Assembly (NCBI GenBank): GCA_028282925.1
Contig: JANQGV010000235.1
Span: forward strand, 1 to 49,740
Direction: 5' to 3'
From: Thermodesulfobacteriota bacterium
GTDB lineage: Bacteria > Desulfobacterota > WTBG01 > CAIYCZ01 > CAIRTM01
DNA: 49,740 nucleotides
The position numbers and the translations under genes are program-made. Shown here one piece after another: positions 8,664 through 18,132 of this stretch; position 1 is the first letter of the stretch; each line of letters opens with the position of its first letter. The notes under the pieces were generated by a model. It had not been told where the DNA came from and made no database searches. It saw only the letters and a list, made by a program, of their open reading frames with translations.

Positions 8664-10058
8664 TTATTGTTCTTCCGTTTTTTTGACTGCGGCTGATATG
8701 TTGTGTTGCGCGTCGTCGTCTTTGTTTATCCATACGGACGTCAAAAAGTGTTTATTATATACGTACCGGCCGAGAAATGCCTGTATGTCGGGTATGGTAA
8801 CGTTCTTAACCCGGTCAAGGTACGATAGATAATATGCGGTTGAGGTTGAGGCCCACCAGAACGAAAGATTGGAAAGATATCCTGCCGGGGTTTCCCGCGA
8901 AAGGATGTCATGGTTTTCCAGTTCCTGCTTGGCAGCCGAAAGCTGTGCAGCCGTGAAGTAGGTTGTATCGGTGGTCATGAAGCCGACTTCTTCAATAAGT
9001 GCATTACGCAGCCTGGTCAGCACCTCCCAGGCATTTTGCTCAGGGAGCTGGACCTGGAAGGAAAAGGTTGTTGATCCTGCATCGCGCTGTGTGAAATAGC
9101 CGCCCTGGATGTAGCGGGTGCCGCCATACAGCTCGGGAACTTTTTCAAAAATGCTGTTTTTGAATCTTCCCTGGGGGTCGTTAAGCATTTGGCCCCAGGC
9201 ATCGGCGGCATAGGTGGCGTCCGGGTCGATCGCGGTGTCCGGCCCCCGGAAGGCAAATGAAACACTTGTAATGCCTTTGGTTGGGTTCGTGGCAACGCAA
9301 ATCCACCGGTTCCGGGGCAGCGGTTTGTGTGGGACCAGTTCAGGAAATCCCGAGCCCCGGGCCCAGTCGCCGTAATATTTTTTGGTCAAATTCACTACGG
9401 TCTTAGGGTCAACGTCGCCGGCAATAAACAGGGCGGCGTTGTTGGGGACATAATAGTTGTTCTTAATGAAAAGCATCTGCTCAACGGTTGCGCCGTCGAT
9501 GACCGCAAGTTCTCCGCCCACGTGCCGGCGAAACCAGTAGTCGGGGTACAGTGCGTGCAGGGTGGCAATGCGCAGGGCATATTCGGGGGCGCTTTGTTTG
9601 CCTGCGATTTCATTGTGAACAACCTCGCGTTCTCTCGCCAGTTCTTCCTTATCAAGCAGGGGTGCTTTTACGGCGTAGGCCCAGAATTCGAGGCCCTCGT
9701 CGAGCTGGTCGCCGGGAATCGTAATGTAGTAGGTTACGTATTCGGTGCTGGTGCCCCCGTTCCAGTTGCCGGCTCCCATACGCTTCAGGGCGGCCTTGAA
9801 GTCGGGCTGGGTTTTGTAGAGTGCGTTGCCCTTAAAGAGCATATGCTCGTAGAGATGGCATAACCCGTTCAGGTCCTCGGTTTCCACTATGGCCCCGGCC
9901 CGAAAGGTGATTCGGATGGTAACCAGGGGCACCACGTGGTTTTCTTCAATAAACAGCTCAAGGCCGTTTTTAAAGGTATGGGACTCAAGGGCGAAAAGGC
10001 CCGTGGTGGGAAGCACCAGAAAGAAAAGAATCAATGCTGTCAGCCTGCAATATTTCAT
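8664..10058 (-). CDS. M16 family zinc metallopeptidase, active subunit, exported
   Basis: A 464-aa M16B peptidase with a signal peptide (hydrophobic about 6-22, LFA-LES). The inverted zinc motif H68-LY-E71-H72 is intact, and the distal Glu ligand lies in EREVVHNEI (Glu143-Glu150). FKALKRMGAGNWNGGTSTEY is the usual strand after the motif. It probably degrades or processes peptides in the periplasm together with the inactive lipoprotein chain encoded immediately downstream, which would anchor the complex to the membrane. The start at 10058 has GGAGG with 5-nt spacing. It is first in a two-gene operon. Confidence 0.92.
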   Translation of the reverse strand: MKYCRLTALILFFLVLPTTGLFALESHTFKNGLELFIEENHVVPLVTIRITFRAGAIVETEDLNGLCHLYEHMLFKGNALYKTQPDFKAALKRMGAGNWNGGTSTEYVTYYITIPGDQLDEGLEFWAYAVKAPLLDKEELAREREVVHNEIAGKQSAPEYALRIATLHALYPDYWFRRHVGGELAVIDGATVEQMLFIKNNYYVPNNAALFIAGDVDPKTVVNLTKKYYGDWARGSGFPELVPHKPLPRNRWICVATNPTKGITSVSFAFRGPDTAIDPDATYAADAWGQMLNDPQGRFKNSIFEKVPELYGGTRYIQGGYFTQRDAGSTTFSFQVQLPEQNAWEVLTRLRNALIEEVGFMTTDTTYFTAAQLSAAKQELENHDILSRETPAGYLSNLSFWWASTSTAYYLSYLDRVKNVTIPDIQAFLGRYVYNKHFLTSVWINKDDDAQHNISAAVKKTEEQ

Positions 10059-10190
10059 TACAACCTCCGGTATGTATCACTCTTGGTAACATAATTATTG
10101 TAACGTAACTGGTGCCCCAGGGCAAGGGCCTTTGTTTTTGACGCTGATACAGGTGATTATGGAGAGGTGCACGGTTGCTGCACGGATGGA

Positions 10191-13100
10191 TCATGATTTT
10201 TTATCTGTAAAAACAGCATGGATTGCCTGAAGAATGCTGTCGACCTTGAAGGGCTTGCTTAGGATCCGGTCTATTGTGCTTTTTTGCAGTTTTTGCCGGC
10301 CGATCTGAACCTTCCAGCCGGTGGTAAGGATTACCGGGGTTTGGGGGCTGGTTTCCTTGACTGCCTCGGCAACCTGCCAGCCGGTCATGCCGGGCATGGC
10401 CAGATCGGTGAACACGATATCAAACCGGTTTTGTCTGAATTGTGCCACTCCCTCTGCACCGGAAGCGGCGGACGTGACGTTGTGACCGATTTCGGTCAGT
10501 ATGTCTTCCAGCAGCTCTCGCACGGATGCGTTATCGTCGATAACAAGTACCCGGAGTATTTCATCGGTATCAGGGATGCTTTTTTCATCCTTCCGGGTCT
10601 CCGACGCTTTTGACGGGGGCAGGGTGACCTTGAACGTTGTACCGGTCCCCTCTTTGCTTTTAATATGAATGGTTCCGTTATGGCGGCTGATGATTCCATA
10701 GGAAACGCTCATGCCCAGGCCGGTGGACTGGGGGCCTTTGGTAGTGAAGAACGGATCGAAAATGCGGTCCTGAATCTCTGCCGGAACGCCCCGCCCGGTG
10801 TCGCTGACAGCGACAACAACCTGTCCGCCTTCGGCAGATGTTTTTACGTGCAGGGTTCCGCCTTCGGGCATGGCGTCGATGGCATTGGTAATGATGTTTG
10901 TGAAAACCTCACGCAATTCAGACGGGCTGCCGTATACCGGGTGGACGGGGCAGGTGTCTTGTTCAATACGGATTCTGATGCCTTTTGATTCGGCCTCATT
11001 CTCCCAGCGGGCCTGGGTGAATGCCAGGGCGTCTTCCAGCACCTGATTAATGTCGGTTATGACAAAGTTTTTATCATCCTCCCGCTTGCGGGAAAATTCC
11101 TGGATACGCCGGACCGTCTCTGCGCCGTCCAGAGCGGCGTTTTCAATGATTTCAAGCCCGCGAGTGAGGGTGTCAACATTGCGGCTGATGTTTTGGCCGG
11201 TGATTTGCCGCGACAGGAGTTGTACCCGTCCCAGGATAGCGGCAAGGACATTGTTGAAATCGTGGGCGACCCCGGCGGTGAGTTCGCCTAGTGACTTGAG
11301 CTTGGCCGCCTGAATGAGCTGCTGCTCTATTTTTTTGCGGTCGGTTATATCACGGATAACGGAGATACCACCGGTAGATGCTCCGTCCGGACCGAATGTC
11401 AGGATAATGTTGCACTCAACCGGGCATCCGGTGCCGTCCTTGCGCAGCCATGTGGTTTCAAAGTCCTTCAGGTACCCTTTTTCATATAGCTGCGGCATGA
11501 GGCGATTCGATCCAATTGATTCCGCCGATTCGGACAGTACCAGCTCTGAGGTATGTTTACCGATCAACTCATCAGGCTTGTACCCCAGGGTTTTTTCCAC
11601 GGCGGCATTGGACATAGTGATTGTTCCCATGCCGTCCGTTACGATGATCATATCGGGCGAGGTTTTGAATATATTGTCAAGATAGTCGAAGGCTTCCTGA
11701 AGACGGGTTGCGGTCTCTTTGTGTTCGGTAATGTCGCGTACTATGTTTGTAAAGTAGGTTTTGTTGTTTTGTTCCCAGGCGGTAAAAGAAAACTCAACCG
11801 TAATTCTTTTGCCGTCCTTGCGAATGCAGATCCCTTCGCGGGTTTGCTGCTGAACACTGTGAAGGCCGTGTTTCAGAATATGGCGCATGGATTGTTTCTG
11901 GCGGTCCAGGAACTCCGGCGGGGTGAGCATGAGGTACGAGGTGCCCAAGGCCTCTTCCTCGTTGTATCCGAAGATATGCTCGGCCCCCCTGTTCCAGGAA
12001 ACAATAGTACCTTTACTGTCGACGGTAATGATGGCATCGTTGGCGGTCTGAACGACGGAGCGAAAACGCTCTTCGCTTTCTCTAAGCGCATCTTCCGCGC
12101 GTTTGCGCTCCGTAACGTTGCGGACAATGGCGGTGTAATACAAGCCCTTTTGGGTTTTCCAGGAATTGAAGGAGGTCTCTATGGGAAAGATACCGCCGTT
12201 TTTACGCCGGCCCTTTGATTCGACTATTCTGCCGCCTTTCGAAAGGTTGCCGTCGGCCTTCATTTTGCGCATTTTCCGGCGGTCCATGGTCTGTTGCGGC
12301 TCGGGGACAAGTATGGAGGACGGTTTGTCGATAATTTCCTTCTCCGTATAACCGAACATCTCCTCGGCGCCTTTATTCCAGGCAATAATGCGGCCCGTAT
12401 CATCGGTTGAGAAAATAGCGTCAATAGCCGAATCAAAAATAGCCTTGATTTGTTCTTCCCGCTCCGCAAGTTCCGCCTCAATTTTTTTGCGTCCGGTAAC
12501 ATCACGGATTATGGCGCTGTAAAAAGTGCCCTTGGCGGTTTCCCAGGAACTGATGGATGTCTCCGACGGGAAGGTGCTGCCGTCTTTACGCAGACCGAAT
12601 GACTCGGAAATTTTCCCTATGGCGGGTGACGTTCCCTGGGACTGTATTTTTTGCAGGCCGGCCTTATCACGCTTGCGTTGCGACTGTTCGAGAATAAGAT
12701 AGGATGGCTTTCCAAGGATTTCTTCAGCGGTGTAACCGAACATGGCTTCGGCGCCGTGGCTCCAGAAAACGAGATTACCATTGCCGTCGGAGGACACAAT
12801 AGCTTCTATGGCCGAATTGATTATGGCCTGGAAACGTTCCTCGCTTTCCTGCAGGGCTTCTTCCTGCTGTTTTCTCTCCGTTATGTCGATGCCGATGCCG
12901 ATAAAATATTCAAGCGAGCCGTTTTCATGTATCAGCGGCATGCCGTGCCATTCCACCAGGACTTTCTCGCCTTTTTTGGTTACAATATGGTTTTGATTGA
13001 TGGTGGCCCGCTTTTCCCTGGTAAGGGTCGAAAAAACTTTCGTAAGCTCCCGCCGCTCTTCACGGGGAACGACCATGGGCATGTATTTTTTTCCCTGCAC

Positions 13101-13328
13101 TTCCCTGAGCGTATACCCCAGGCGGGAAAGCATGGCATCGTTCATCTCCTTAATTGTTCCATCGCCGGCAATGGCTACAAAGAACGTGGGGGAGGCCTTG
13201 ATGAGAGATTGGGCAAGATCTTTTTCACGCCGCAGGGCAGCGTTATCTTTCTCAAGCTTTGCTATGTGCCGGCGACAGGCAGCGATATCTTTAAGGAGTT
13301 CCGGTTTTGTTTTGCTGGAGTCTTTCAC
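10191..13328 (-). CDS. Hybrid histidine kinase with five PAS domains and a C-terminal receiver
   Basis: A 1045-aa cytoplasmic sensor kinase. After an N-terminal coiled coil come five PAS domains in tandem (roughly 40-150, 160-275, 285-400, 410-525, 545-655). The H-box is LGELTAGVAHDFNN with phospho-accepting His689. The HATPase has an N-box NAIDAM near 815 and DTGRGVP and TGLGMSVSYG glycine boxes. A receiver follows from about 924 (VIDDNAS acidic pair, phospho-acceptor Asp975 in FTDLAMPG, Lys in LSKPF). No membrane segments, so it reads an internal signal. The start is GTG at 13328 with CGGAGA 5-6 nt upstream; an earlier in-frame ATG at 13487 would add a tail unlike any domain. No partner regulator is adjacent; the receiver may relay to a separate phosphotransfer protein. 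Confidence 0.9.
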   Translation of the reverse strand: MKDSSKTKPELLKDIAACRRHIAKLEKDNAALRREKDLAQSLIKASPTFFVAIAGDGTIKEMNDAMLSRLGYTLREVQGKKYMPMVVPREERRELTKVFSTLTREKRATINQNHIVTKKGEKVLVEWHGMPLIHENGSLEYFIGIGIDITERKQQEEALQESEERFQAIINSAIEAIVSSDGNGNLVFWSHGAEAMFGYTAEEILGKPSYLILEQSQRKRDKAGLQKIQSQGTSPAIGKISESFGLRKDGSTFPSETSISSWETAKGTFYSAIIRDVTGRKKIEAELAEREEQIKAIFDSAIDAIFSTDDTGRIIAWNKGAEEMFGYTEKEIIDKPSSILVPEPQQTMDRRKMRKMKADGNLSKGGRIVESKGRRKNGGIFPIETSFNSWKTQKGLYYTAIVRNVTERKRAEDALRESEERFRSVVQTANDAIITVDSKGTIVSWNRGAEHIFGYNEEEALGTSYLMLTPPEFLDRQKQSMRHILKHGLHSVQQQTREGICIRKDGKRITVEFSFTAWEQNNKTYFTNIVRDITEHKETATRLQEAFDYLDNIFKTSPDMIIVTDGMGTITMSNAAVEKTLGYKPDELIGKHTSELVLSESAESIGSNRLMPQLYEKGYLKDFETTWLRKDGTGCPVECNIILTFGPDGASTGGISVIRDITDRKKIEQQLIQAAKLKSLGELTAGVAHDFNNVLAAILGRVQLLSRQITGQNISRNVDTLTRGLEIIENAALDGAETVRRIQEFSRKREDDKNFVITDINQVLEDALAFTQARWENEAESKGIRIRIEQDTCPVHPVYGSPSELREVFTNIITNAIDAMPEGGTLHVKTSAEGGQVVVAVSDTGRGVPAEIQDRIFDPFFTTKGPQSTGLGMSVSYGIISRHNGTIHIKSKEGTGTTFKVTLPPSKASETRKDEKSIPDTDEILRVLVIDDNASVRELLEDILTEIGHNVTSAASGAEGVAQFRQNRFDIVFTDLAMPGMTGWQVAEAVKETSPQTPVILTTGWKVQIGRQKLQKSTIDRILSKPFKVDSILQAIHAVFTDKKS

Positions 13329-13547
13329 GGTAGTCTCCGCTCGATTGTTGCCGGGATAACCAGCCGTTGTACTGAGAGGATACAGCTTGTATGTATTATT
13401 ATTATGCCGATTTGCAGAATAGTAAAGATATTTAATGATATTAAGCGCTTTTTCGAAGAGTGCCGGAGCAGCGTCCTGTTTGTACAAACGGAGGACTGTC
13501 TTTATGGTGGTTGTATACGGTTGGTTATGGGCTGAAGGCGCGGGAAT

Positions 13548-15254
13548 TTACTGCACGGATTCCAGTCCCACCATTTCCCGCATTTTATTAACCCACTGCT
13601 TTAACATGGGCGGTACATTTTCCCACTCCTCCCGGGTGTACACCTGGCGCCCGGGGGCATTGACGCCTTTGGGGTCAAAAACCCTGCGAATTTTTTGAAA
13701 CAGGGTGTGCTGGTTGGGCCCGACTTCAGGGAACATGGTGGTAAAGGGCTCTACACTTAAAAAAGCCATGAGACAGGGACACACCTTTTCTTTGACCAGG
13801 CGGGCCATGCCGTAGATGCCGTACCCGGCCGCTTTCTGGATTTCTTCCGGGTTGGTGGGGTCGGGGTAGTTGTCGACTTCGGCAAAGCTGAACCGGCCCC
13901 GCTGCAGGGCATAGAGGAAGGGAGTGTCGTCGGCACCGCCCCGGTCGGTTATATCGCATTCGCCGAAGGCATTGAGGGCGTCCGACCAGAATTCCTGGGT
14001 CTGCCGCCCCACTTCAAACGGTCCGGTGGGAAGCCACGCATTTGCATACATCTTACGGTTCATGCGGAATCCGCAGGTATGGCGGATACAGTCCAGGTTC
14101 CAGGGCTTAAGAGCTTCCAAAACTTCGGGTTTGTGGTCGGCGGTCAGGAATGTTCCGCCGTTACGCTCAACAATTTTTTGCAGCACTTTTTCTTCATAAT
14201 CAATCTGCTTTGCGGATGTGATGCCGGCAATGATGACATAGCAGTTGTAGTCGGGGAAAAACTTGTTCTTGCAGCGCTCCCAGGTCATTTCCTGGGTTTG
14301 AGAGCAATAGTAGGCCGAGTAGACACCGGTGGCATTCAGGCCGATGGCAATTCCGGAGTGGGAGATGTCGCGCATGGTTTTTATCTGTGAGGAGAAATCC
14401 TTAAACTCAATCCAGTGCAGGCGGTGGTTTGCAGGTGGTGGCGGGCTGTCGTATTTCGGTTCGTGAACATCTTCGAGGCTGGGCCTGCCGTGGGGAACCT
14501 CGGGAAGTGTTGTGTCTCCGGCCCATGGGTGCAGCTTCACGGTGATTTCAGTTACAATGCCGTTGCTGCCGGCGCCGCCACGCTGCATGCCCAGCAGGTC
14601 GGGGCCGGGGCCGTATTCCCAGAAATCACCGGCTTTGGGAAGGCAGCGGGAGCCCACGGTCAGGATTTTTCCGTCGGGCAGGACCATTTTAACGCTTACC
14701 AGGTTACGGTTCAGGAGGCCGTATTTCAAATCGGTTTGCCACAATCCGGCAAAGGAAAACTGGGACGAGAGCTTGCAGACCGTGGTGGCAAGGGGTGTTC
14801 CGCCGTTCCACAGGCCGTGTTTCATGGCCTCGGCCTGGAGCTGGGCATAGTCGACATAGGCCTGGAGGGTGGCCACCATGTTGTCGGTGTCGATATTGAT
14901 AATGCTGTTCATGCGGGACAGGTGAATAATCAGTGTGGGCTGGTCGTTGGTGGTGGCGCTGAAAACCTGTCCGTTGGTAAACGGAATAAAGGGAACACTG
15001 TAGCGGTTGCATACCTTGACGATGGACTGTACCTCCCCGGTGGTTCCCGGGAGCACTACGCAGGCCGGTACAGCGGTATCGTCTTTCCGGTGCTTGCGCA
15101 CAAAGGTCATGCCCTCGATCGACAGCTTGCTGTAGGTTTCAACCAGAGAGCGTTTTTCCGATATCCAGCGCTTCCCGACAACGTCTTCCAGGGCCTGGTA
15201 TACATGGGGGGCAAGCTTCTTTTGGGTGACCTTCTGTTTTTGTTCTGCAGCCAT
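13548..15254 (-). CDS. FAD-binding oxidoreductase (GlcD/VAO-type), last gene of an FAD/Fe-S operon
   Basis: A 568-aa FAD-linked oxidase of the PCMH/vanillyl-alcohol-oxidase superfamily. The N-terminal FAD domain shows VVLPGTTGEVQSIVKVCNRY (about 67-86), then a nucleotide-binding stretch through PDGKILTVGSR and GAGSNGIVTEITVKLHP. The C-terminal cap ends RRVFDPKGVNAPGRQ. Members oxidise 2-hydroxy acids, aromatic alcohols or similar compounds. It is encoded 31 bp after a GlcF-like Fe-S protein and follows a second FAD oxidase, an arrangement like glcD-glcE-glcF but with two full-length FAD chains. AAGGAG lies 6 nt before the start. It has no signal peptide. The substrate is unknown; a hydroxy acid or aromatic alcohol is a fair guess. 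Confidence 0.85.
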   Translation of the reverse strand: MAAEQKQKVTQKKLAPHVYQALEDVVGKRWISEKRSLVETYSKLSIEGMTFVRKHRKDDTAVPACVVLPGTTGEVQSIVKVCNRYSVPFIPFTNGQVFSATTNDQPTLIIHLSRMNSIINIDTDNMVATLQAYVDYAQLQAEAMKHGLWNGGTPLATTVCKLSSQFSFAGLWQTDLKYGLLNRNLVSVKMVLPDGKILTVGSRCLPKAGDFWEYGPGPDLLGMQRGGAGSNGIVTEITVKLHPWAGDTTLPEVPHGRPSLEDVHEPKYDSPPPPANHRLHWIEFKDFSSQIKTMRDISHSGIAIGLNATGVYSAYYCSQTQEMTWERCKNKFFPDYNCYVIIAGITSAKQIDYEEKVLQKIVERNGGTFLTADHKPEVLEALKPWNLDCIRHTCGFRMNRKMYANAWLPTGPFEVGRQTQEFWSDALNAFGECDITDRGGADDTPFLYALQRGRFSFAEVDNYPDPTNPEEIQKAAGYGIYGMARLVKEKVCPCLMAFLSVEPFTTMFPEVGPNQHTLFQKIRRVFDPKGVNAPGRQVYTREEWENVPPMLKQWVNKMREMVGLESVQ

Positions 15255-15285
15255 GATTCACTCCTTGAAGTGTTGTTCTGCCGCG

Positions 15286-16524
15286 TTATGCAATTGATTG
15301 GGAAACCAGTGCAATAAGATTATACAGTTTCATGCCGTCACCCGTTCTTTGTAGAACATCGCCGATGTTCTGTTCGCAGAACGGGCAGCAGGTAACAATT
15401 GCTTCGGCCCCGGTGGTTCGGCGGGCCTCATCAATAAGCTTTTCAGCGGTCCTCTGGGCAAAATCCAGAAAGGCCGTGCGGGCGCCGCCCCCGCCGCCGC
15501 AGCACCATGACTGGTCGCGGTTACGCTCCTTCTCAACGAAGGTGATGCCTGGAATTGCCTTGAGGATGTTGCGGGGTGCATCGTAGATACCGCAATGGCG
15601 TCCCAGATGACAGGGATCGTGCCAGGTGGCTTTCAGGGGTATCTCTCTTGAAAGGGTCAGCTTGCCGTCGGCAATCAGGCGGTCGATGTATTCTACGGTA
15701 TGGTATACCTTAAAGTTTAGAGCAGCCGCACCCGGCACCTCGGGATAGTCGTGCTTAACGGCGCGATAGCATCCCGGACACGAGGTGACGATTTCTTTTA
15801 CCCCGGTGTTGTTGAGCAGCTCTCTGTTGCGAAGCGCCAGCTCAATAAAGGTTTCACGGTCTCCGACCCGGGCTATGGGGCTGCCGCAGCACAGCTCTTT
15901 TTTACCAAGGGTCCCCAGGTCGACACCGGCCTTGAGAAGGATAGAAGCCGTATCGCGTGCAACCTGTGACATGGATGCATCAAGGGCGGTTGTGCAGCCG
16001 ACAAAAAAGAGAGTTTCGGCCGGTTCTTTGCCGATGTCCTTTACGGGAAGCTTTTTGGCCCAGCGGTCACGCTGGGTGCGGGGCTGCATCCAGGGGTTGT
16101 CATAGCTTTTTACGCTGTTAATCAGGTTTTTATGCTCGGGCATGGGTCCCACGCCGTCGCGGACAAAGCGTGCCCGCAGGGCCTCATTTACTTTCAGGGG
16201 CTCTTTGTCCTGCATGCGCTGGCAGTTCATCTCGCATGCGCCGCAGGTTGTGCAGGTGTAAATGAATTCGGCCAGCTCCGGGGCATCAGCATAGTCGAAA
16301 TCGCCTTCGATCAGGGCCCGGGCTATGTGCATTTTGCCCATGCCGGAATAGGGGAAAAAACGATATTCATGAAATGCCGGACAGATTTCGGAGAATTCGG
16401 CGCTTTTTACGCTCCAGCCCCACTGGTTTTGACACCAGTTGCACCGTGCGCAGCCCCACACCTGATCACGATAGTCTTCAAGCTCTTTTTCGAATACTTT
16501 TTTGCCTGATTTATTCACTGTCAT
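15286..16524 (-). CDS. GlcF/HdrD-like iron-sulfur oxidoreductase subunit
   Basis: A 412-aa Fe-S electron-transfer protein. Two N-terminal [4Fe-4S] sites: Cys25, 28, 31 with Cys48-Pro, and CTTCGACEMNC (Cys91, 94, 97, 101) followed by a distant partner. Two CCG (cysteine-rich) domains follow: the first with ELCCGSP and SCPGCY, the second with DPCHLGRHCG, WCCGGGGG and CCPFCEQ. This layout is that of glycolate oxidase GlcF, lactate-utilisation LutA and heterodisulfide reductase HdrD. It would accept electrons from the flanking FAD subunits and pass them to quinone or another carrier. It sits 12 bp after the upstream oxidase gene and 31 bp before the next, so all three are co-transcribed. AAGGAG lies 7 nt before the start. 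Confidence 0.92.
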   Translation of the reverse strand: MTVNKSGKKVFEKELEDYRDQVWGCARCNWCQNQWGWSVKSAEFSEICPAFHEYRFFPYSGMGKMHIARALIEGDFDYADAPELAEFIYTCTTCGACEMNCQRMQDKEPLKVNEALRARFVRDGVGPMPEHKNLINSVKSYDNPWMQPRTQRDRWAKKLPVKDIGKEPAETLFFVGCTTALDASMSQVARDTASILLKAGVDLGTLGKKELCCGSPIARVGDRETFIELALRNRELLNNTGVKEIVTSCPGCYRAVKHDYPEVPGAAALNFKVYHTVEYIDRLIADGKLTLSREIPLKATWHDPCHLGRHCGIYDAPRNILKAIPGITFVEKERNRDQSWCCGGGGGARTAFLDFAQRTAEKLIDEARRTTGAEAIVTCCPFCEQNIGDVLQRTGDGMKLYNLIALVSQSIA

Positions 16525-16536
16525 CCCAAGGCTCCT

Positions 16537-17994
16537 TTAGAAACAGAGATGTCCGGGGTTTAAAATATTATTCGGATCAAGCTCAATTTTGAGCTCGCGG
16601 AGCTTGGCCGTGTATTCGCCGGTGCGGCTGTACATCATGTCGGCCCAGTCGCCGTACGGGCGATCGAAAAAAGCCCCCTCATCGACCAGCAGTTCGCCGG
16701 CTTCACGCCACAGGGCGTGTATGCGCTCGTGGCCGGCGGCGCCGTCGGGCCCGGCGTGGAAGTCGAACTCGCAGTGAGCGCCCCGACCGCGCTCTACCGG
16801 CAGAATGTAGCCGCCGATTTCTTCGATGGGGTAGGCGTACTTTTCGGCGACCCGGGCTATGATATGCTGAAATTCAGGAATACGCTTAAGGGGCGCTTTG
16901 AACGACAGGTCGTGAACCGCCCCCTTGAAGTTGTATTTTTTCAAGACCCCCCAGGGGCGCAACAATTCGTGCTGCAGCAGTTCCTGTTTGCCGTTAAGGG
17001 GCACGGAATTGAGACCGTGGTGCCCGGCGATTTCATCAAGTGTTTCAGCCTGGTAGGCTATTTTTTCTTCCGGCAGTTCAGGAGCGCCATGCAGGCATAC
17101 AAACAGGGTCCAGCACGGCAGAGCATCGAGCAGGGTGCTGAAATCTTGTGAGGCCACCGGACTTGCCGGGAACTCTTCGGGTACGTGCCAGTCGTCACAG
17201 TACAGGGCCGCAAGATTCAGTTTATTCAGCAGAAAGCATTCAAGACCGATTTCGCGCCGCTGAATGTCGATAAGTGCGGCAAGGGATTCGTTAAAAGAGT
17301 TAAACCGGAAGGCGCGGATTTCCATCATGCCCGGGAGGTGTTCAACTTTAATACAGGCTTTGGTCAGGATACCAAGGGTGCCCTGGGCGGCGGTCCAGAA
17401 GCGGTAGAGCATCGATCTGACGGGACCCATATGTGAACCCGGTCGGCCGCCGGCGGACCAGAGCCCGGTTTTGAAGAGTTCGCCGTCGGGAAGGACGATT
17501 TCGGTGTCCATGAGCAGGTCGTTGCCGTATTCAAAGCTTGCAGATGCCAGGGCCGGATCGCGTTCAACACAACTGGTAAGCGCGGACCTGGCCGGGGGTG
17601 TACCCAGGGGGAGCATTGCCCGCAGCCCTTTTTCTTCCAGGGCATTCTGCAACTGACGGATGGTGACGCCCGGCTCGACAACTGCAAACCAGTTGTCCTG
17701 ATCCACTTCTATAATCCTGTTCATGCGGGACATGTTCAGGATGACGCCGCCCTCTTTCGGAACCGTTCCGCCGTGCATATTCAGCCCGGAGCTGTAGGGT
17801 ACCAGCGGGACGGCGGTTTGATTTGCATAGGCAACAATAGCCTGTATCTGTTCAACGGATTCAGGAAACGCCACCGCATCGGGCATGCACTGCGGCACAA
17901 AGCTCTGGTCGCGGGAATAGTGTCGCAGGGTTTCTTCGTCATCGAACACAGCGTTGCTTCCCAGGAGATTAGTTAAATCTTTTTTTAGTGACAT
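16537..17994 (-). CDS. FAD-binding oxidoreductase (GlcD/4-cresol dehydrogenase-like), first gene of the operon
   Basis: A 485-aa FAD-linked oxidase. The PCMH-type FAD domain opens with AVAFPESVEQIQAIVAYANQ and VPLVPYSSGLNMHGG, continuing to EIVLPDGELFKTGLW and AAQGTLGILTKACIKVE. The C-terminus ends in the family's ELDPNNILNPGHLCF. The cap domain resembles the vanillyl-alcohol oxidase/cresol dehydrogenase branch more than GlcD. It is not close in sequence to the other FAD oxidase of the operon, so the two chains may have different roles, as GlcD and GlcE do. AGGGGAAC lies about 8 nt before the start. There is no signal peptide, so it is probably a cytoplasmic complex attached to the membrane through its redox partner. 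Confidence 0.85.
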   Translation of the reverse strand: MSLKKDLTNLLGSNAVFDDEETLRHYSRDQSFVPQCMPDAVAFPESVEQIQAIVAYANQTAVPLVPYSSGLNMHGGTVPKEGGVILNMSRMNRIIEVDQDNWFAVVEPGVTIRQLQNALEEKGLRAMLPLGTPPARSALTSCVERDPALASASFEYGNDLLMDTEIVLPDGELFKTGLWSAGGRPGSHMGPVRSMLYRFWTAAQGTLGILTKACIKVEHLPGMMEIRAFRFNSFNESLAALIDIQRREIGLECFLLNKLNLAALYCDDWHVPEEFPASPVASQDFSTLLDALPCWTLFVCLHGAPELPEEKIAYQAETLDEIAGHHGLNSVPLNGKQELLQHELLRPWGVLKKYNFKGAVHDLSFKAPLKRIPEFQHIIARVAEKYAYPIEEIGGYILPVERGRGAHCEFDFHAGPDGAAGHERIHALWREAGELLVDEGAFFDRPYGDWADMMYSRTGEYTAKLRELKIELDPNNILNPGHLCF

Positions 17995-18132
17995 GATACT
18001 GTTCCCCTGCGTGGTGGTGCGTTTGTTGTTGACCGGCTGGTTTAGGCCCGATTTCCCTCATGATTCGGGTCTGGAGATGAATTGAAACGACTATAGAAAA
18101 AACCGGCGGGTGTGTCAAGTATATCTGGGGAA

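Noticed and set aside
12651-13535. Open frame of 294 codons on the plus strand
   Set aside because: Antisense to the five-PAS hybrid kinase, whose PAS domains cover this interval.
14415-15317. Open frame of 300 codons on the plus strand
   Set aside because: Antisense to the FAD oxidase; composition is Gly/Ala/His-rich as expected of a shadow.
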